Source: Oerskovia sp042887685 (lineage in GTDB: Bacteria > Actinomycetota > Actinomycetes > Actinomycetales > Cellulomonadaceae). From it: a stretch of 64,000 nt of DNA. The notes beneath the pieces are model-generated. The model was not told the DNA's origin and searched no databases. It saw nothing but the letters and a program-made list of their open reading frames with translations. Position 1 is the stretch's first letter, and each line of letters starts with the position of its first letter. Shown in pieces: positions 15,471-25,117 of this stretch. Made by a program: the position numbers and the translations under genes. The stretch lies in assembly GCF_042887685.1 (NCBI RefSeq), contig NZ_JBHVOS010000021.1, positions 1 to 64,000 of the forward strand. Reading direction: 5' to 3'.

Positions 15471-16405
15471 CGGTCGCCTCGCAGGCTCGGGTCGGTCCGT
15501 TCACGGATGCCGTCGCCCAGGAGGTTCAGGCCGAGCACGGTCCAGGCGATGAGCAGCCCGGGCAGGATCGCACCGAGCGGCTGGACAGCGACGGACTTCT
15601 GGGCGGCGCTGAGCAGCCGGCCCCACGACAGGGCGGTCGGCGAGCCGAGCCCCAGGTAGGACAGCGACGCCTCGGCGAGGATGGCGCCACCTGCGAGCAG
15701 CATGAGCTGGACCAGCAGGGTGGGGGCCACGTTGGGCAGGACGTGGCGCAGGATCGTCCCCCACCATCCCGTGCCCGACGCCGTCGCGGCCGTCACGTAG
15801 TCCTCGCGCAGCACGCGCGCGGCGTTGACCCGCGTGACGCGCGCGACGACCGCCGCACCGGAGATGCCGATCGCGACGATCGCCGAGGTCAGCGACGCAC
15901 CGCGGACGGTCACGATGAGCATGGCCAGCAGCAGGGTCGGGAACGCGATCATCAGGTCGATCACGTTGAGGAGCGCGACGTCGGCCCACCGCGTGGTGGC
16001 CGCGGCGACGACACCGACCGTGATGCCCAGGACTCCCGCGATGACGACCGAGGAGATCGCCACGGTCATCGCGACCGTGGCCCCGCCCATGAGCTGGCTC
16101 AGCAGGTCGCGCCCCAGGCGGTCGGTGCCGGCCCAGAACTCGGCGCTCGGTCCCTCGAGCCGCCCGCCCGTGCCGGCCGCGCCCGCGCTCACGTCGTAGG
16201 GCGTCCAGAAGATCGCGACGACACCGACGAGCGCGACCAGCCCGACCATGACCAGACCGGCGACGAAGGACGGGCTGACGCTCCGCCGTCGGGCACGAGG
16301 GGCCTCCCCCGCGGGCGACGGTGCGAGCACGCCCTCCTCGCGCGCCGGGACGAGCCGCCCAGATCCTTCGGCGACGGGGATCTCCCCGCCCAGGTCGATG
16401 CTCAT
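15467..16405 (-). CDS. Opp/Dpp-type ABC permease (OppC/DppC-like)
   Basis: A 312-residue inner-membrane permease. A cytoplasmic N-terminal stretch of ~50 residues precedes the first helix (FVAGLVMVGLVALVGVVAIF), followed by the OppC_N-type segment with GTDRLGRDLLSQLMGG. The BPD_transp_1 region with EAA-loop sequence AATASGTGWWGTILRHVLPN contacts the ATPase. About six membrane segments can be counted, the usual number for this subunit. ATG 16405 overlaps the OppB-like stop by 4 bp. Confidence 0.9.
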   Translation of the reverse strand: MSIDLGGEIPVAEGSGRLVPAREEGVLAPSPAGEAPRARRRSVSPSFVAGLVMVGLVALVGVVAIFWTPYDVSAGAAGTGGRLEGPSAEFWAGTDRLGRDLLSQLMGGATVAMTVAISSVVIAGVLGITVGVVAAATTRWADVALLNVIDLMIAFPTLLLAMLIVTVRGASLTSAIVAIGISGAAVVARVTRVNAARVLREDYVTAATASGTGWWGTILRHVLPNVAPTLLVQLMLLAGGAILAEASLSYLGLGSPTALSWGRLLSAAQKSVAVQPLGAILPGLLIAWTVLGLNLLGDGIRERTDPSLRGDR

Positions 16406-17370
16406 CGTGCGCCTCCGAGGGCAGAACCGGCACGCAGCCGGGGGTCGATGCCGCGCTGGGCGAGGTCGACCAGGAAGTTCGTGACGAGGACCAGGGCCGT
16501 CAGACCCAGGACGAGGGCCTGCACGACGGGCAGGTCGCGCCCCGCGACCGACGACACCAGGAGCGTGCCGAGGCCGGGCAGCGCGAAGACGTTCTCGACG
16601 ACCACGGCCCCCAGGAGCGACGTCGCGAGCTCGATGCCGAGGATCGCGACGACCGGGACCGCGCCGTTGCGCAGCCCGTGGCGCGCCAGGGCGTGCCACC
16701 GGCCGTAGCCGAGCGAGCGGGCCGTGCGGACGTAGTCCTGGTCCAGGACGTCGAGCGTCGCCGACCGCACGTAGCGGACCATCACCGACGACATGGCGAT
16801 GGCCACGGTCGCGACGGGCAGGACGAGCGACCGGACGGCCGCCGCCGGGTCCTCCCAGCCCTGGCGCGGGAACCCGCCCGGAGGCAGGACACCCGCCTCG
16901 AGCGCGAACACCCACACCAGGATCACGCCGACCCAGAAGACCGGCACCGCGACGCCGAGCTGGGACACGGCCGAGACCGTGACCCCCACGACGCCGCGGC
17001 GCCGGACGGCCGCGACCACGCCGAGCGGCACCGACACGAGCACCGAGACCGCGAACGCCGCGAGGCTCAGCGGCAGCGTGATCGGCAGCTTGCTCGCGAT
17101 CAGCTCCCCCACGGGCAGGCGCGAGACGAACGACGTCCCCGCGCTGCCCGAGAACAGTCCCGCTACCCACTGCCCGTACTGCGTCCACAGGGGCTGGTCG
17201 GTGCCGAGGTCGGCACGCAGCTGGTCGAGCTGGTCGCTCGTGGTGCCCACGCCGAGCGACGTGCCCGCGCTGTCGCCCGGAAGGAACCGGAGGACGGCGA
17301 AGACCACGACGCTCGCGAGGACCAACGACAGCAGCAGCGTGCCGACGCGCGTCAGGAGGTAGCGGGACAT
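16402..17370 (-). CDS. Opp/Dpp-type ABC permease (OppB/DppB-like)
   Basis: A 322-residue permease with the OppB N-terminal signature MSRYLLTRVGTLLLSLVLAS and an EAA loop in TARSLGYGRWHALARHGLRN. Six hydrophobic segments are visible, including LPLSLAAFAVSVLVSVPLGVV. It pairs with the OppC-like subunit encoded downstream. The start lies 10 bp after the stop of the binding-protein gene, so all five genes probably form one transcript in the order binding protein, B, C, D, F. Confidence 0.9.
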   Translation of the reverse strand: MSRYLLTRVGTLLLSLVLASVVVFAVLRFLPGDSAGTSLGVGTTSDQLDQLRADLGTDQPLWTQYGQWVAGLFSGSAGTSFVSRLPVGELIASKLPITLPLSLAAFAVSVLVSVPLGVVAAVRRRGVVGVTVSAVSQLGVAVPVFWVGVILVWVFALEAGVLPPGGFPRQGWEDPAAAVRSLVLPVATVAIAMSSVMVRYVRSATLDVLDQDYVRTARSLGYGRWHALARHGLRNGAVPVVAILGIELATSLLGAVVVENVFALPGLGTLLVSSVAGRDLPVVQALVLGLTALVLVTNFLVDLAQRGIDPRLRAGSALGGAR

Positions 17371-17380
17371 AGGTGCTCGG

Positions 17381-18883
17381 TCAGCCTTCCCGCACGATGT
17401 CGGCGACGTAGAAGCTCTCCGTCACCTGGTTGACCGGGAAGCCCGTGATCTCGGCGCGCGCGACCCGGATCTGCGGGTCGAGGTACAGCCAGGCGCTCGC
17501 CGCCTCCTGCCCGATCGTCTCGTTGACCCGGGTCAGCAGGGCCGTCTGCTCGTCGGTCGTGGCCGCCTGGTCGGCGTCCGCGACCCACTGCTGGACGTCC
17601 TTGTTGTCGTAGCCCCAGTAGAAGTCCGGGTTGGCGTACCAGACGACGTCGCGCGGGTTCACGTGCCCCATGAGCGTGGTCTGGAAGTCGTGGTCGGTGT
17701 AGATCTTCTGGTACCAGGTCGCGTCGTCGATCGGGTTGAGCGTGAGCGTGACGCCCACGGCCTTCAGGTCCGCCTGGAGGAGCTGGGCGATGGTCTCGGA
17801 CGGGTCGCCCGCGACGTAGTCGACCGCGATGCTCAGGTCGCTCACGCCGGCCTGCGCGAGCAGGTCCTTCGCGGCCTGCGGGTCGTAGGAGTGGACGTCG
17901 GCCTGGTCGACGAACCACGGGTCGGTCGGCGGGACCATCGAGCCGATGACCTGGCCGCGCCCGTCCCAGACGGCGTCGAGCACCTTCTCGCGGTCGATCG
18001 CCTTGTAGAGCGCCTGACGGACGCGGACGTCGTCGAACGGCGCGACGCGGTCGTTGAAGGCCCAGATCTGCTTGGTCGTCGAGGTGCCCTCGGTGATGGT
18101 GAACTCGTCGTTCCCCTCGAACTGCAGGAGCTGGTCCGGGGAGTCCTCGGCGATGACCAGGTCGAGGTCACCGGTCAGGAGCGCGTTGTTGAGCGCGGTC
18201 GTGTCCTGGAAGAAGCGGAACGTGACCCCCGAGTTCTTGGCGGGCTCGCCCCAGTAGTCGTCGTTGCGCTCGATCGTGAGGTGGTCGCCCTGCGTCCACT
18301 CGACGAAGCGGTACGGGCCGGTGCCGTTGTCGCTCGAGAGCTCGGTGTCGCCGTCCCGCACGATCGTGACCGACGCGAGGTAGAACGGCAGCGACTGGCT
18401 GCGGCGCGACAGGTCGAGCTGCACCGTGGCGTCGTCGGGGGCCGTGATCGCGGAGATGACCGACAGGTCGTTCTTGCGTGCGCTCTTGGACTCGGGTGCG
18501 ATGGTCTGCGAGATGCTCCAGACGACGTCCTGCGCGCTCAGCGGGGAACCGTCGTGGAACTGGACGCCCGGCTGCAGGTGGAACGTGTAGACGAGGCCGT
18601 CCTCGGAGACGTCCCAGTCCTTCGCGAGCGTCGGGATCACCTCGCCGTCGACGTCCACCGAGGTCAGGCCCTCGAACACGTTGCGCGTCATGGTCTGCGA
18701 GACGCCCGAGCTGCCGCCGACGTTGCGGACCAGGCCGGTGGGCTCGTTGGTCGAGCCGATGACGATCTCGGCGTCCGCGCCTGCCGCGGCGCTGCTGCTC
18801 GCGCTGCCGGACCCGCCCGAGCCGCACGCGGCGAGCAGGAGGGTCGTCGCCAGGACCGCGGCGGCTGCCTTGAGGGTTCTCAT
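17381..18883 (-). CDS. Opp/Dpp-type substrate-binding lipoprotein (SBP_bac_5)
   Basis: A 500-residue extracytoplasmic solute-binding protein of cluster C. The signal peptide ends in the lipobox LLAAC, so Cys20 is expected to be lipidated. The family region GLTSVDVDGEVIPTLAKDWD is followed by FHLQPGVQFHDGSPLSAQDV, the classic SBP_bac_5 motif. ATG 18883 has GGAAG eight bases upstream; a longer reading to 18931 would spoil the signal peptide. It heads the importer operon. Ligand (peptide or oligosaccharide) cannot be told from sequence. Confidence 0.92.
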   Translation of the reverse strand: MRTLKAAAAVLATTLLLAACGSGGSGSASSSAAAGADAEIVIGSTNEPTGLVRNVGGSSGVSQTMTRNVFEGLTSVDVDGEVIPTLAKDWDVSEDGLVYTFHLQPGVQFHDGSPLSAQDVVWSISQTIAPESKSARKNDLSVISAITAPDDATVQLDLSRRSQSLPFYLASVTIVRDGDTELSSDNGTGPYRFVEWTQGDHLTIERNDDYWGEPAKNSGVTFRFFQDTTALNNALLTGDLDLVIAEDSPDQLLQFEGNDEFTITEGTSTTKQIWAFNDRVAPFDDVRVRQALYKAIDREKVLDAVWDGRGQVIGSMVPPTDPWFVDQADVHSYDPQAAKDLLAQAGVSDLSIAVDYVAGDPSETIAQLLQADLKAVGVTLTLNPIDDATWYQKIYTDHDFQTTLMGHVNPRDVVWYANPDFYWGYDNKDVQQWVADADQAATTDEQTALLTRVNETIGQEAASAWLYLDPQIRVARAEITGFPVNQVTESFYVADIVREG

Positions 18884-19409
18884 GGGGGTTCTTCCGTTCC
18901 AGAAGGTGCAGCGGGGCTGCACGGGGACCACCCCGCTCCCGCGACCTGGGTCGCGGGACGAGGTGGTGAGGGGTTCGTGGAGCGCGGTCGTCCGACGGGT
19001 GGCGGGGGCCGGGTGGCGGAGACCGGGAGGGGCTCGGGCGTCACGAGCGCGGCCGACGGTGCGGGGCGCTGCGATCCGTGCAGGGCACGACGACGCGTGC
19101 GACGGGAGAGCCGGGGGATCAGACCTGTGCGTCAGGGGCGGTCACGTCGGGGAGCACCCGCGACGGACGCCGCCTGTCAGCGGCTGTTCAGAGACAGCGA
19201 CAACAGCGGGCGGCGCTCGTCGAGCCGTGCCGTCCGGTGCTGGGGGTGCGCGTGGAAGCGCTCAGGTCGAGAAACATGATGCGACAACTATCTCACCGAC
19301 CAGGCGGTATGGATGCGCACCTCCGGTGTGGCGATGGTCACGTCTCCGGCTCCGCTGCTAGGGTCGGCCAGCCGAGCCTGAGCTCGCCCGGGTCGTCGAT
19401 GGAGCACTC
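18884..19409. promoter_or_regulatory. Divergent control region upstream of the importer operon
   Basis: This 526-bp gap separates the divergently read binding-protein gene and a membrane-protein gene. I see no credible gene. TGGAAGCGCTCAGG at 19253-19266 resembles the GAGCGCTC-centred operators of LacI-family sugar regulators such as CelR (consensus TGGGAGCGCTCCCA), with four mismatches, mostly in one half. TAGGGT at ~19361, 45 bp before the plus-strand ATG, could be its -10 box. Both are weak. Confidence 0.3.
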
Positions 19410-20156
19410 ATGCTGCGTGTCACCGTGCCTGTCAGGGTCCTCGTCCGCCGCCTCGCGCTGGCGATCGCCGTCCTGGCCGTCCTGCACCTCCTCGCCAACT
19501 TCCTCGAGAAGGGCGCGGACCTCCACGGCGGCGTGATCGAGCCGCTCGTCCACTACTTCGGCATGGACGAGGAGGTCAACGTCCCCACCTGGTTCACCGT
19601 GGTCCTGCTGGCCTCGACGGGCCTCGTCACGGGCGACCTGCTCCACGTCGAGCCCGCCCCCGCTCGACGCTGGGCCTGGGGGCTCGTCGCGTTCGTGCTC
19701 CTCTACCTGTCGATCGACGAGATGACGAGCTTCCACGAGCACCTGGGCACCTCGCTCGAGGAGCACTTCCGGAGCATCGCGGACCTGCCGTTCAACGGCT
19801 GGATCGCGTTCTACGGCCCGCTCGCGCTCGTCGTGGCCGCGATCGTCGTCCCGCTCCTGTGGGGGCTGCCGAGGAGGTTCCTGCGCCCCATGGCCCTCGC
19901 CGGGGTCCTCTACGTGGCCGGCGCCGTCGGCTTCGAGGCGATCGCGGGACTGCTCGAGGACCAGGGCTTCGACCGGGCGACGTTCGTCGGGCAGCTCGCG
20001 GTGCTCGGCGAGGAGAGCCTCGAGATGGTCGCGGTGCTCGTGTTCCTCGTGGCCGTGGTGCGCTACCGGGACTTCCTCGACGGAGGCGCCCTGGCCGTCG
20101 AGGCGCCCTCGGCCTCGGCCGGGACGCCCGACGACGGGACCACACTTCATCCTTGA
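19410..20156 (+). CDS. Multipass membrane protein of unknown function
   Basis: A 248-residue protein with about six hydrophobic segments. I do not recognise the family. Charged and histidine residues sit next to or within the helices: LLYLSIDEMTSFHEHLG, GVIEPLVHYFGMDEEVNVP and LGEESLEMVAVLVFL. Such a DE...H...EE pattern could bind a metal in the membrane, but that is a guess. GGAG lies five bases before the ATG. The next gene, an acyltransferase, follows on the same strand after 76 bp, so the two may be co-transcribed. Confidence 0.7.
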   Translation: MLRVTVPVRVLVRRLALAIAVLAVLHLLANFLEKGADLHGGVIEPLVHYFGMDEEVNVPTWFTVVLLASTGLVTGDLLHVEPAPARRWAWGLVAFVLLYLSIDEMTSFHEHLGTSLEEHFRSIADLPFNGWIAFYGPLALVVAAIVVPLLWGLPRRFLRPMALAGVLYVAGAVGFEAIAGLLEDQGFDRATFVGQLAVLGEESLEMVAVLVFLVAVVRYRDFLDGGALAVEAPSASAGTPDDGTTLHP

Positions 20157-20232
20157 CCCTCGTGCGCCGGGGCGCTCACGATGCAAGAGCGGCCTCTCGA
20201 CGGGGCCGCGCACCAGCGGGCAGGGGACCTCG

Positions 20233-21309
20233 ATGACGACTCCGGCGGAGACGGGCACGGCCCGGCGCCAGCTCCCCTCGCTCACGGCCGTCCGTGCGAT
20301 CGCGGCTGCGGCCGTCCTGGTGTTCCACCTGGACTACTGGCAGGTGCTCGACATCCCCGGGGCCTACTACGGCAGCACCGGGGTCGCGCTGTTCTTCGTC
20401 CTCTCGGGCTTCATCCTGACGTGGACGGCCAACCCCGCGCTCCCTCGCAGCGGCTTCTACCTGCGGCGCGTCGCGCGCATCTACCCGGACCACCTCGTGA
20501 CGCTCGTCGTCGCGCTGGTCGTCGCCCTGGTCGTGGGGAGCCAGCCCGTCACGGTCCGCATCGTCGGCGCCAACGTCCTGCTGCTCCAGGCCTGGTCCCT
20601 GGACCCGACGGTCGTGTACGGGCTCAACGGCGTCGCGTGGTCGCTGTCGTGCGAGCTCGCGTTCTACCTCGCCTTCCCGTTCCTCCTGCCCCTGCTGCGG
20701 CGCTGGTCGCCGCGCACCCGGCTCGTCGTGACGCTCGTGGCGCTCGCGATCCCGCTCGTCGCGACGATCGTCGCCCCCACGACCTACCAGGTGCTGTACC
20801 ACTTCCCCCTCGCCCGGTTCCCCGAGTTCGTGCTGGGCGTCGTCGCCGGGCTCGCGTTCGTCGAGGGCCACCGGTCACGGATCCCGTGGGCGGGGGTGCT
20901 CGGGATCTTCGCCGTGGTGCTCGTCGTGGCCGAGCTCACGCACGCGACCGAGGCCGTGGCCCGGGTCGCGCTCGTCCTGCCGTTCGCGCTGTTCCTCATG
21001 CTCTGCGCCGATCGGGACCTGCGTGGCCGGCGGTCCGTGCTGACGCGTCGCGCCCTGATCGTCGCGGGCTCGGCCTCGTACGCGTTCTACCTGGTGCACG
21101 AGCTCGTGATCCGTCGCGTGCTCGACACCCCCCTGACGGGGGCGGCCGCCGCGGTCGTGATCACGGTCTGCGCCGCGCTCCTGGCCTACGCGCTCTACCG
21201 GTTCGTCGAGGAGCCAGCGCGTCACCTGATCGTGAACCGCTGGGCCGGGCAGCGCTCACGACGACGGGCGGCGGCTGAACCGATGGGCGCCGCCCCAGAT
21301 TCCCGCTGA
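20233..21309 (+). CDS. Acyltransferase-3 family membrane protein (OafA/YrhL type)
   Basis: A 358-residue integral membrane O-acyltransferase with about ten helices. The opening LPSLTAVRAIAAAAVLVFHL has the conserved Arg and the His at the end of the first helix, followed by GSTGVALFFVLSGFILTWT, the second signature. Members acetylate or succinylate cell-surface glycans, using donors from the cytoplasm. There is no SGNH domain, so any transfer is by the membrane domain alone. Its stop codon is inside the first arm of a long hairpin at the 3' end. Confidence 0.9.
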   Translation: MTTPAETGTARRQLPSLTAVRAIAAAAVLVFHLDYWQVLDIPGAYYGSTGVALFFVLSGFILTWTANPALPRSGFYLRRVARIYPDHLVTLVVALVVALVVGSQPVTVRIVGANVLLLQAWSLDPTVVYGLNGVAWSLSCELAFYLAFPFLLPLLRRWSPRTRLVVTLVALAIPLVATIVAPTTYQVLYHFPLARFPEFVLGVVAGLAFVEGHRSRIPWAGVLGIFAVVLVVAELTHATEAVARVALVLPFALFLMLCADRDLRGRRSVLTRRALIVAGSASYAFYLVHELVIRRVLDTPLTGAAAAVVITVCAALLAYALYRFVEEPARHLIVNRWAGQRSRRRAAAEPMGAAPDSR

Positions 21310-21367
21310 GTGCGGAGTAGTTGCACCGGATTCCGCCCTTGTGGTGCAAGTACTCCGCACTCAGCGG
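21303..21367. terminator. Long bidirectional hairpin between acyltransferase and mfd
   Basis: Two 25-nt arms (21303-21327 and 21343-21367) are complementary with one mismatch and enclose a 15-nt loop. The left arm starts CCGCTGAGTGCGG and contains the acyltransferase stop codon. The convergent mfd gene also ends in CCGCTGA (21390-21396, complement). It should terminate both transcripts; no U tract. Confidence 0.85.
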
Positions 21368-21389
21368 CGGGTGAAGGGGGGGTGATCGG

Positions 21390-24300
21390 TCAGCGGCCGG
21401 TCGTCCCGACCTTCGCCGCCGCGCTGACGTCGCCCGTGATGACCGCGTCGATGAGCTGGCGCGCCCAGGCGAGCACCTCCATGCCCCGCAGCGGACGGCC
21501 CCCGATGCGCGCCGTCGTCGGGAAGGGGACGAGGAACGCGCGGATCGCGGGCTTCAGCATGGTGCCCGGGTAGAGGCGCTTGAGGCGCAGCTCGGCGGAC
21601 TCCGGGAGGTCGACGGGCGCGAAGCGCACGAACTTGCCCTGGGCCGTGACGTCCGCGAGCCCTGCGCGGCGCGCGTGGTTGCGGAAGTCCGCGACGGCGA
21701 ACAGGGCCTCGACGACCTCGGGCAGCGCGCCGTAGCGGTCGACGAGCTCGGCCCGCACCTCGGCGAGCGCGGGCTCGTCCTGGGCCGCCGCGATCTTGCG
21801 GTACGCCTCGAGGCGCAGTCGCTCGTGCGCGATGTAGTCGTGCGGGATGTGGGCGTCCACGGGCAGCTCGATCGAGACCTCGGGGGCTTCCTCCTCGACC
21901 TCGCCCTTGAACGACGCCACGGCCTCCCCGACCATGCGCACGTACAGGTCGAACCCGACGCCCGCGATGTGCCCCGACTGCTCGCCGCCCAGCAGGTTGC
22001 CCGCGCCGCGGATCTCGAGGTCCTTCATGGCGATCTGCATGCCCGCACCGAGGTCGGTGTTGGCGGCCATGGTCGCGAGGCGGTCGTGCGCGGTGTCGGT
22101 CAGCGGGCGCTCGGGCGGGTACAGGAAGTACGCGTACGCGCGCTCGCGCCCACGGCCCACGCGGCCACGGAGCTGGTGGAGCTGGGACAGGCCGAGCATG
22201 TCGGCGCGCTCCAGGATGAGCGTGTTGGCGTTCGAGATGTCGAGGCCGGTCTCGATGATCGTGGTGCAGACCAGGACGTCGAGCTCCTTCTCCCAGAACG
22301 CCGTGATCGTCTGGTCGAGCTGGGCCTCGCTCATCTTGCCGTGCGCGACGCCGATGCGGGCCTCGGGGACGAGCTCGCGCAGGCGCTGGGCCGTGCGGTC
22401 GATCGTCTCGACCTTGTTGTGCACGTAGAACACCTGGCCCTCGCGCAGCAGCTCGCGGCGGATCGACGCCGAGATCTGCTTCTCCTCGTACGCGCCCACG
22501 TACGTCAGCACGGGGTGGCGCTCCTCGGGCGGGGTCGCGAGCGTCGACATCTCGCGAATGCCCGTGACGGCCATCTCGAGCGTGCGCGGGATGGGGGTCG
22601 CGCTCATCGCGAGCACGTCGACGTTGGTGCGGAGCTGCTTGAGCGTCTCCTTGTGCTCGACGCCGAACCGCTGCTCCTCGTCGATGATGACCAGGCCCAG
22701 GTCCTTGAACTTGACGGCCCCGGAGATGATGCGGTGCGTGCCGATCACGACGTCGACCGAGCCGTCCTTGAGCCCCTCGACGGTCTCCTTGGACTCGGCC
22801 TCGGTCTGGAAGCGCGAGAGCGCCTTGACCGTCACGGGGAACGCCGAGTAGCGGTCCGCGAACGTCTGGAAGTGCTGCTGGACCAGGAGCGTCGTGGGCA
22901 CGAGGACCGCTACCTGCTTGCCGTCCTGCACGGCCTTGAACGCCGCGCGGACCGCGATCTCGGTCTTGCCGTACCCGACGTCGCCGCACACGAGCCGGTC
23001 CATGGGGACGGCCTTCTCCATGTCGGCCTTGACCTCGTCGATCGTGACGAGCTGGTCGGGCGTCTCGACGTACGCGAACGCGTCCTCGAGCTCGCGCTGC
23101 CACGGGGTGTCGGGGCCGAACGCGTGCCCCTGCGTGGCCATGCGCGCGCTGTAGAGGCGGATGAGCTCGCCCGCGATCTCCTTGACGTGCTTGCGCGCCT
23201 GGCTCTTGGTCTTGGCCCAGTCCGAGCCGCCCATCTTGTTCAGGCTCGGCGACTCGCCGCCCGTGTACTTGGTGACCTGGTCGAGCTGGTCCGACGGGAC
23301 GAACAGGCGGTCACCCGGCTGGCCGCGCTTGCTGCTCGCGTACTCGATGACGAGGTACTCGCGCGTCGCGGCGTTGCCGCCCGTGCCGAGCGTGCGCTGC
23401 ACGAGCTCGACAAACTTCCCCACGCCGTGCTGCTCGTGCACCACGTAGTCGCCCGCGCGCAGCGCGAGGGGGTCGACGACGTTGCGCCGCCGCGAGGGCA
23501 TCTTGCGCATGTCGCGCGTGCTCGACCCCTGGCGTCCCGTGAGGTCCGACTCGCTGAACACCGCGAGCTTGAGCTCTGGTGCGACGAAGCCCGGCCCCAC
23601 GGGCGCGGGCGTCACGAGCACGACGCCGCCCTCGGGCTCGGTGTCGATCGACGCGACCGAGCGGGCCGCGGTGTCGACCGCGGAGAGCTGCTCGGTCATG
23701 CGCCGTGCGGGGCCGTGTCCCTCGGTCGTCAGGACCAGGCGCCAGCCCGCGTGCTGGAGCGAGCGCAGGTCGTCGAGCGCGCGCTCGACGTCCCCGCGGT
23801 AGGACTCGACGTTGCGCGCCGGCACGGTGAAGGTGGTCACGCCGTCCGTGCCCATGCCCGACGTCGGGCCCTCGCCTCCCGGGAGCGCCTCGCCCGGGTG
23901 GGCCTCGCCGTCGGGGGTGGCGCCCTCGTCGAGGCCGAACGGGCTGAGCGTCCACCACCCGAGGCCGCGACGCTCGGCGACGTCGTGGACGTCGGCGAAC
24001 GTCTCGAACGACGCGGCCGACAGGTTGATCGGGGTCGAGCCACCCGCGGCGGCGCCGGTCCAGGCCGCCGCGAGGAACTCCTCGGTCGTCGCGACGAGGT
24101 CGTGCGCGCGGCGGCGCACGCGCTCGGGGTCGTTGATGATCAGCAGGGCGTCGTCGGGGACGAGCTCCAGGACGGGCAGCATGCGGTCCACGAGGACCGG
24201 CGCGAGGGACTCCATGCCCTCGACGGCGATGCCGGCCGCGAGCTTGTCGAGCATGTCGGTCGCGCCGGGCAGCGTCTCGATCAGCTCCGCCGCGCGGGCG

Positions 24301-25088
24301 CGGACGGCGTCCGTCAGGAGGATCTCGCGGCACGGCGGCGCCCACACGCCGTGGTCCGCGATCTCCAGGCTGCGCTGGTCCGCGACCGCGAACCAGCGGA
24401 TCTCGGTGACCTCGTCGCCCCAGAACTCGACGCGCAGCGGGTGGTCCTCAGTCGGCGGGAACACGTCGAGGATGCCGCCGCGCACCGCGAACTCGCCGCG
24501 GCGCTCGACCATGTCCACGCGCTGGTAGGCGGCAGCGCTCAGGCGCTCGGCGACGTCCGTGAGGTCGGCCGTCTCGCCCGTGCTCAGCTCGACCGGCTCG
24601 AGGTCGCCCAGACCCTCGACCACCGGCTGGAGCAGCGCGCGCACCGGCATGACCAGTACGCGCACAGGACCGGACTGGCTGACCTCGCTGGTCGGGTGCG
24701 CGAGGCGCCGGAACACCGCGAGACGCTTGGCGACCGTGTCGCTGCGCGGCGACAGACGCTCGTGCGGCAGCGTCTCCCACGCGGGCAGGACCGCGACCAG
24801 GTCACCCAGCTCGTCGGGCAGGTAGGCGCGCACGCTCGCGGCGAGCTCGTCGGCCTCACGACCCGTCGCGGTCACCACGACGAGGGGGCGGGAGCCCTGG
24901 GCCGGGGCGCCCTTCTCGGCCCCGGTGGCGGCTCCGGTCGCGGTCGCCCCCGCCATCGCGGCCAGCAACGGCGGACGCACGCCCACCGGCCCGACGACGT
25001 CGACCGCGCCCCGCAGGCGCACGTGCTCGACGACCGCGCGCGCGGTCGGGTCGGCCAGGAGGGCGGGCAGGATTCCGGTGAGGTTCAT
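21390..25088 (-). CDS. mfd: Transcription-repair coupling factor Mfd
   Basis: Mfd removes RNA polymerase stalled at template-strand lesions and recruits UvrA. At 1232 residues it has the full domain order: UvrB-like N-terminal modules, a CarD-like RNA-polymerase-interaction domain (ALRAGDYVVHEQHGVGKFVELV), two RecA-like motor domains and a C-terminal TRCF domain. Walker A is GDVGYGKT (Lys708) and the helicase box is DEEQRFG (Asp803). I use ATG 25088 because GAAGGA stands just upstream and the family starts there. Two stretches (around 440-470 and 40-60) are low-complexity insertions. Its leader overlaps one copy of the 165-bp structured repeat. Confidence 0.96.
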   Translation of the reverse strand: MNLTGILPALLADPTARAVVEHVRLRGAVDVVGPVGVRPPLLAAMAGATATGAATGAEKGAPAQGSRPLVVVTATGREADELAASVRAYLPDELGDLVAVLPAWETLPHERLSPRSDTVAKRLAVFRRLAHPTSEVSQSGPVRVLVMPVRALLQPVVEGLGDLEPVELSTGETADLTDVAERLSAAAYQRVDMVERRGEFAVRGGILDVFPPTEDHPLRVEFWGDEVTEIRWFAVADQRSLEIADHGVWAPPCREILLTDAVRARAAELIETLPGATDMLDKLAAGIAVEGMESLAPVLVDRMLPVLELVPDDALLIINDPERVRRRAHDLVATTEEFLAAAWTGAAAGGSTPINLSAASFETFADVHDVAERRGLGWWTLSPFGLDEGATPDGEAHPGEALPGGEGPTSGMGTDGVTTFTVPARNVESYRGDVERALDDLRSLQHAGWRLVLTTEGHGPARRMTEQLSAVDTAARSVASIDTEPEGGVVLVTPAPVGPGFVAPELKLAVFSESDLTGRQGSSTRDMRKMPSRRRNVVDPLALRAGDYVVHEQHGVGKFVELVQRTLGTGGNAATREYLVIEYASSKRGQPGDRLFVPSDQLDQVTKYTGGESPSLNKMGGSDWAKTKSQARKHVKEIAGELIRLYSARMATQGHAFGPDTPWQRELEDAFAYVETPDQLVTIDEVKADMEKAVPMDRLVCGDVGYGKTEIAVRAAFKAVQDGKQVAVLVPTTLLVQQHFQTFADRYSAFPVTVKALSRFQTEAESKETVEGLKDGSVDVVIGTHRIISGAVKFKDLGLVIIDEEQRFGVEHKETLKQLRTNVDVLAMSATPIPRTLEMAVTGIREMSTLATPPEERHPVLTYVGAYEEKQISASIRRELLREGQVFYVHNKVETIDRTAQRLRELVPEARIGVAHGKMSEAQLDQTITAFWEKELDVLVCTTIIETGLDISNANTLILERADMLGLSQLHQLRGRVGRGRERAYAYFLYPPERPLTDTAHDRLATMAANTDLGAGMQIAMKDLEIRGAGNLLGGEQSGHIAGVGFDLYVRMVGEAVASFKGEVEEEAPEVSIELPVDAHIPHDYIAHERLRLEAYRKIAAAQDEPALAEVRAELVDRYGALPEVVEALFAVADFRNHARRAGLADVTAQGKFVRFAPVDLPESAELRLKRLYPGTMLKPAIRAFLVPFPTTARIGGRPLRGMEVLAWARQLIDAVITGDVSAAAKVGTTGR

Positions 25089-25117
25089 GAGTTCCTTCGA
25101 GTCACCGATCGGCAGGC

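Noticed and set aside
18884..19330. A riboswitch or small gene upstream of the binding-protein gene
   Set aside because: I found no known aptamer core, no strong paired structure and no credible open frame.
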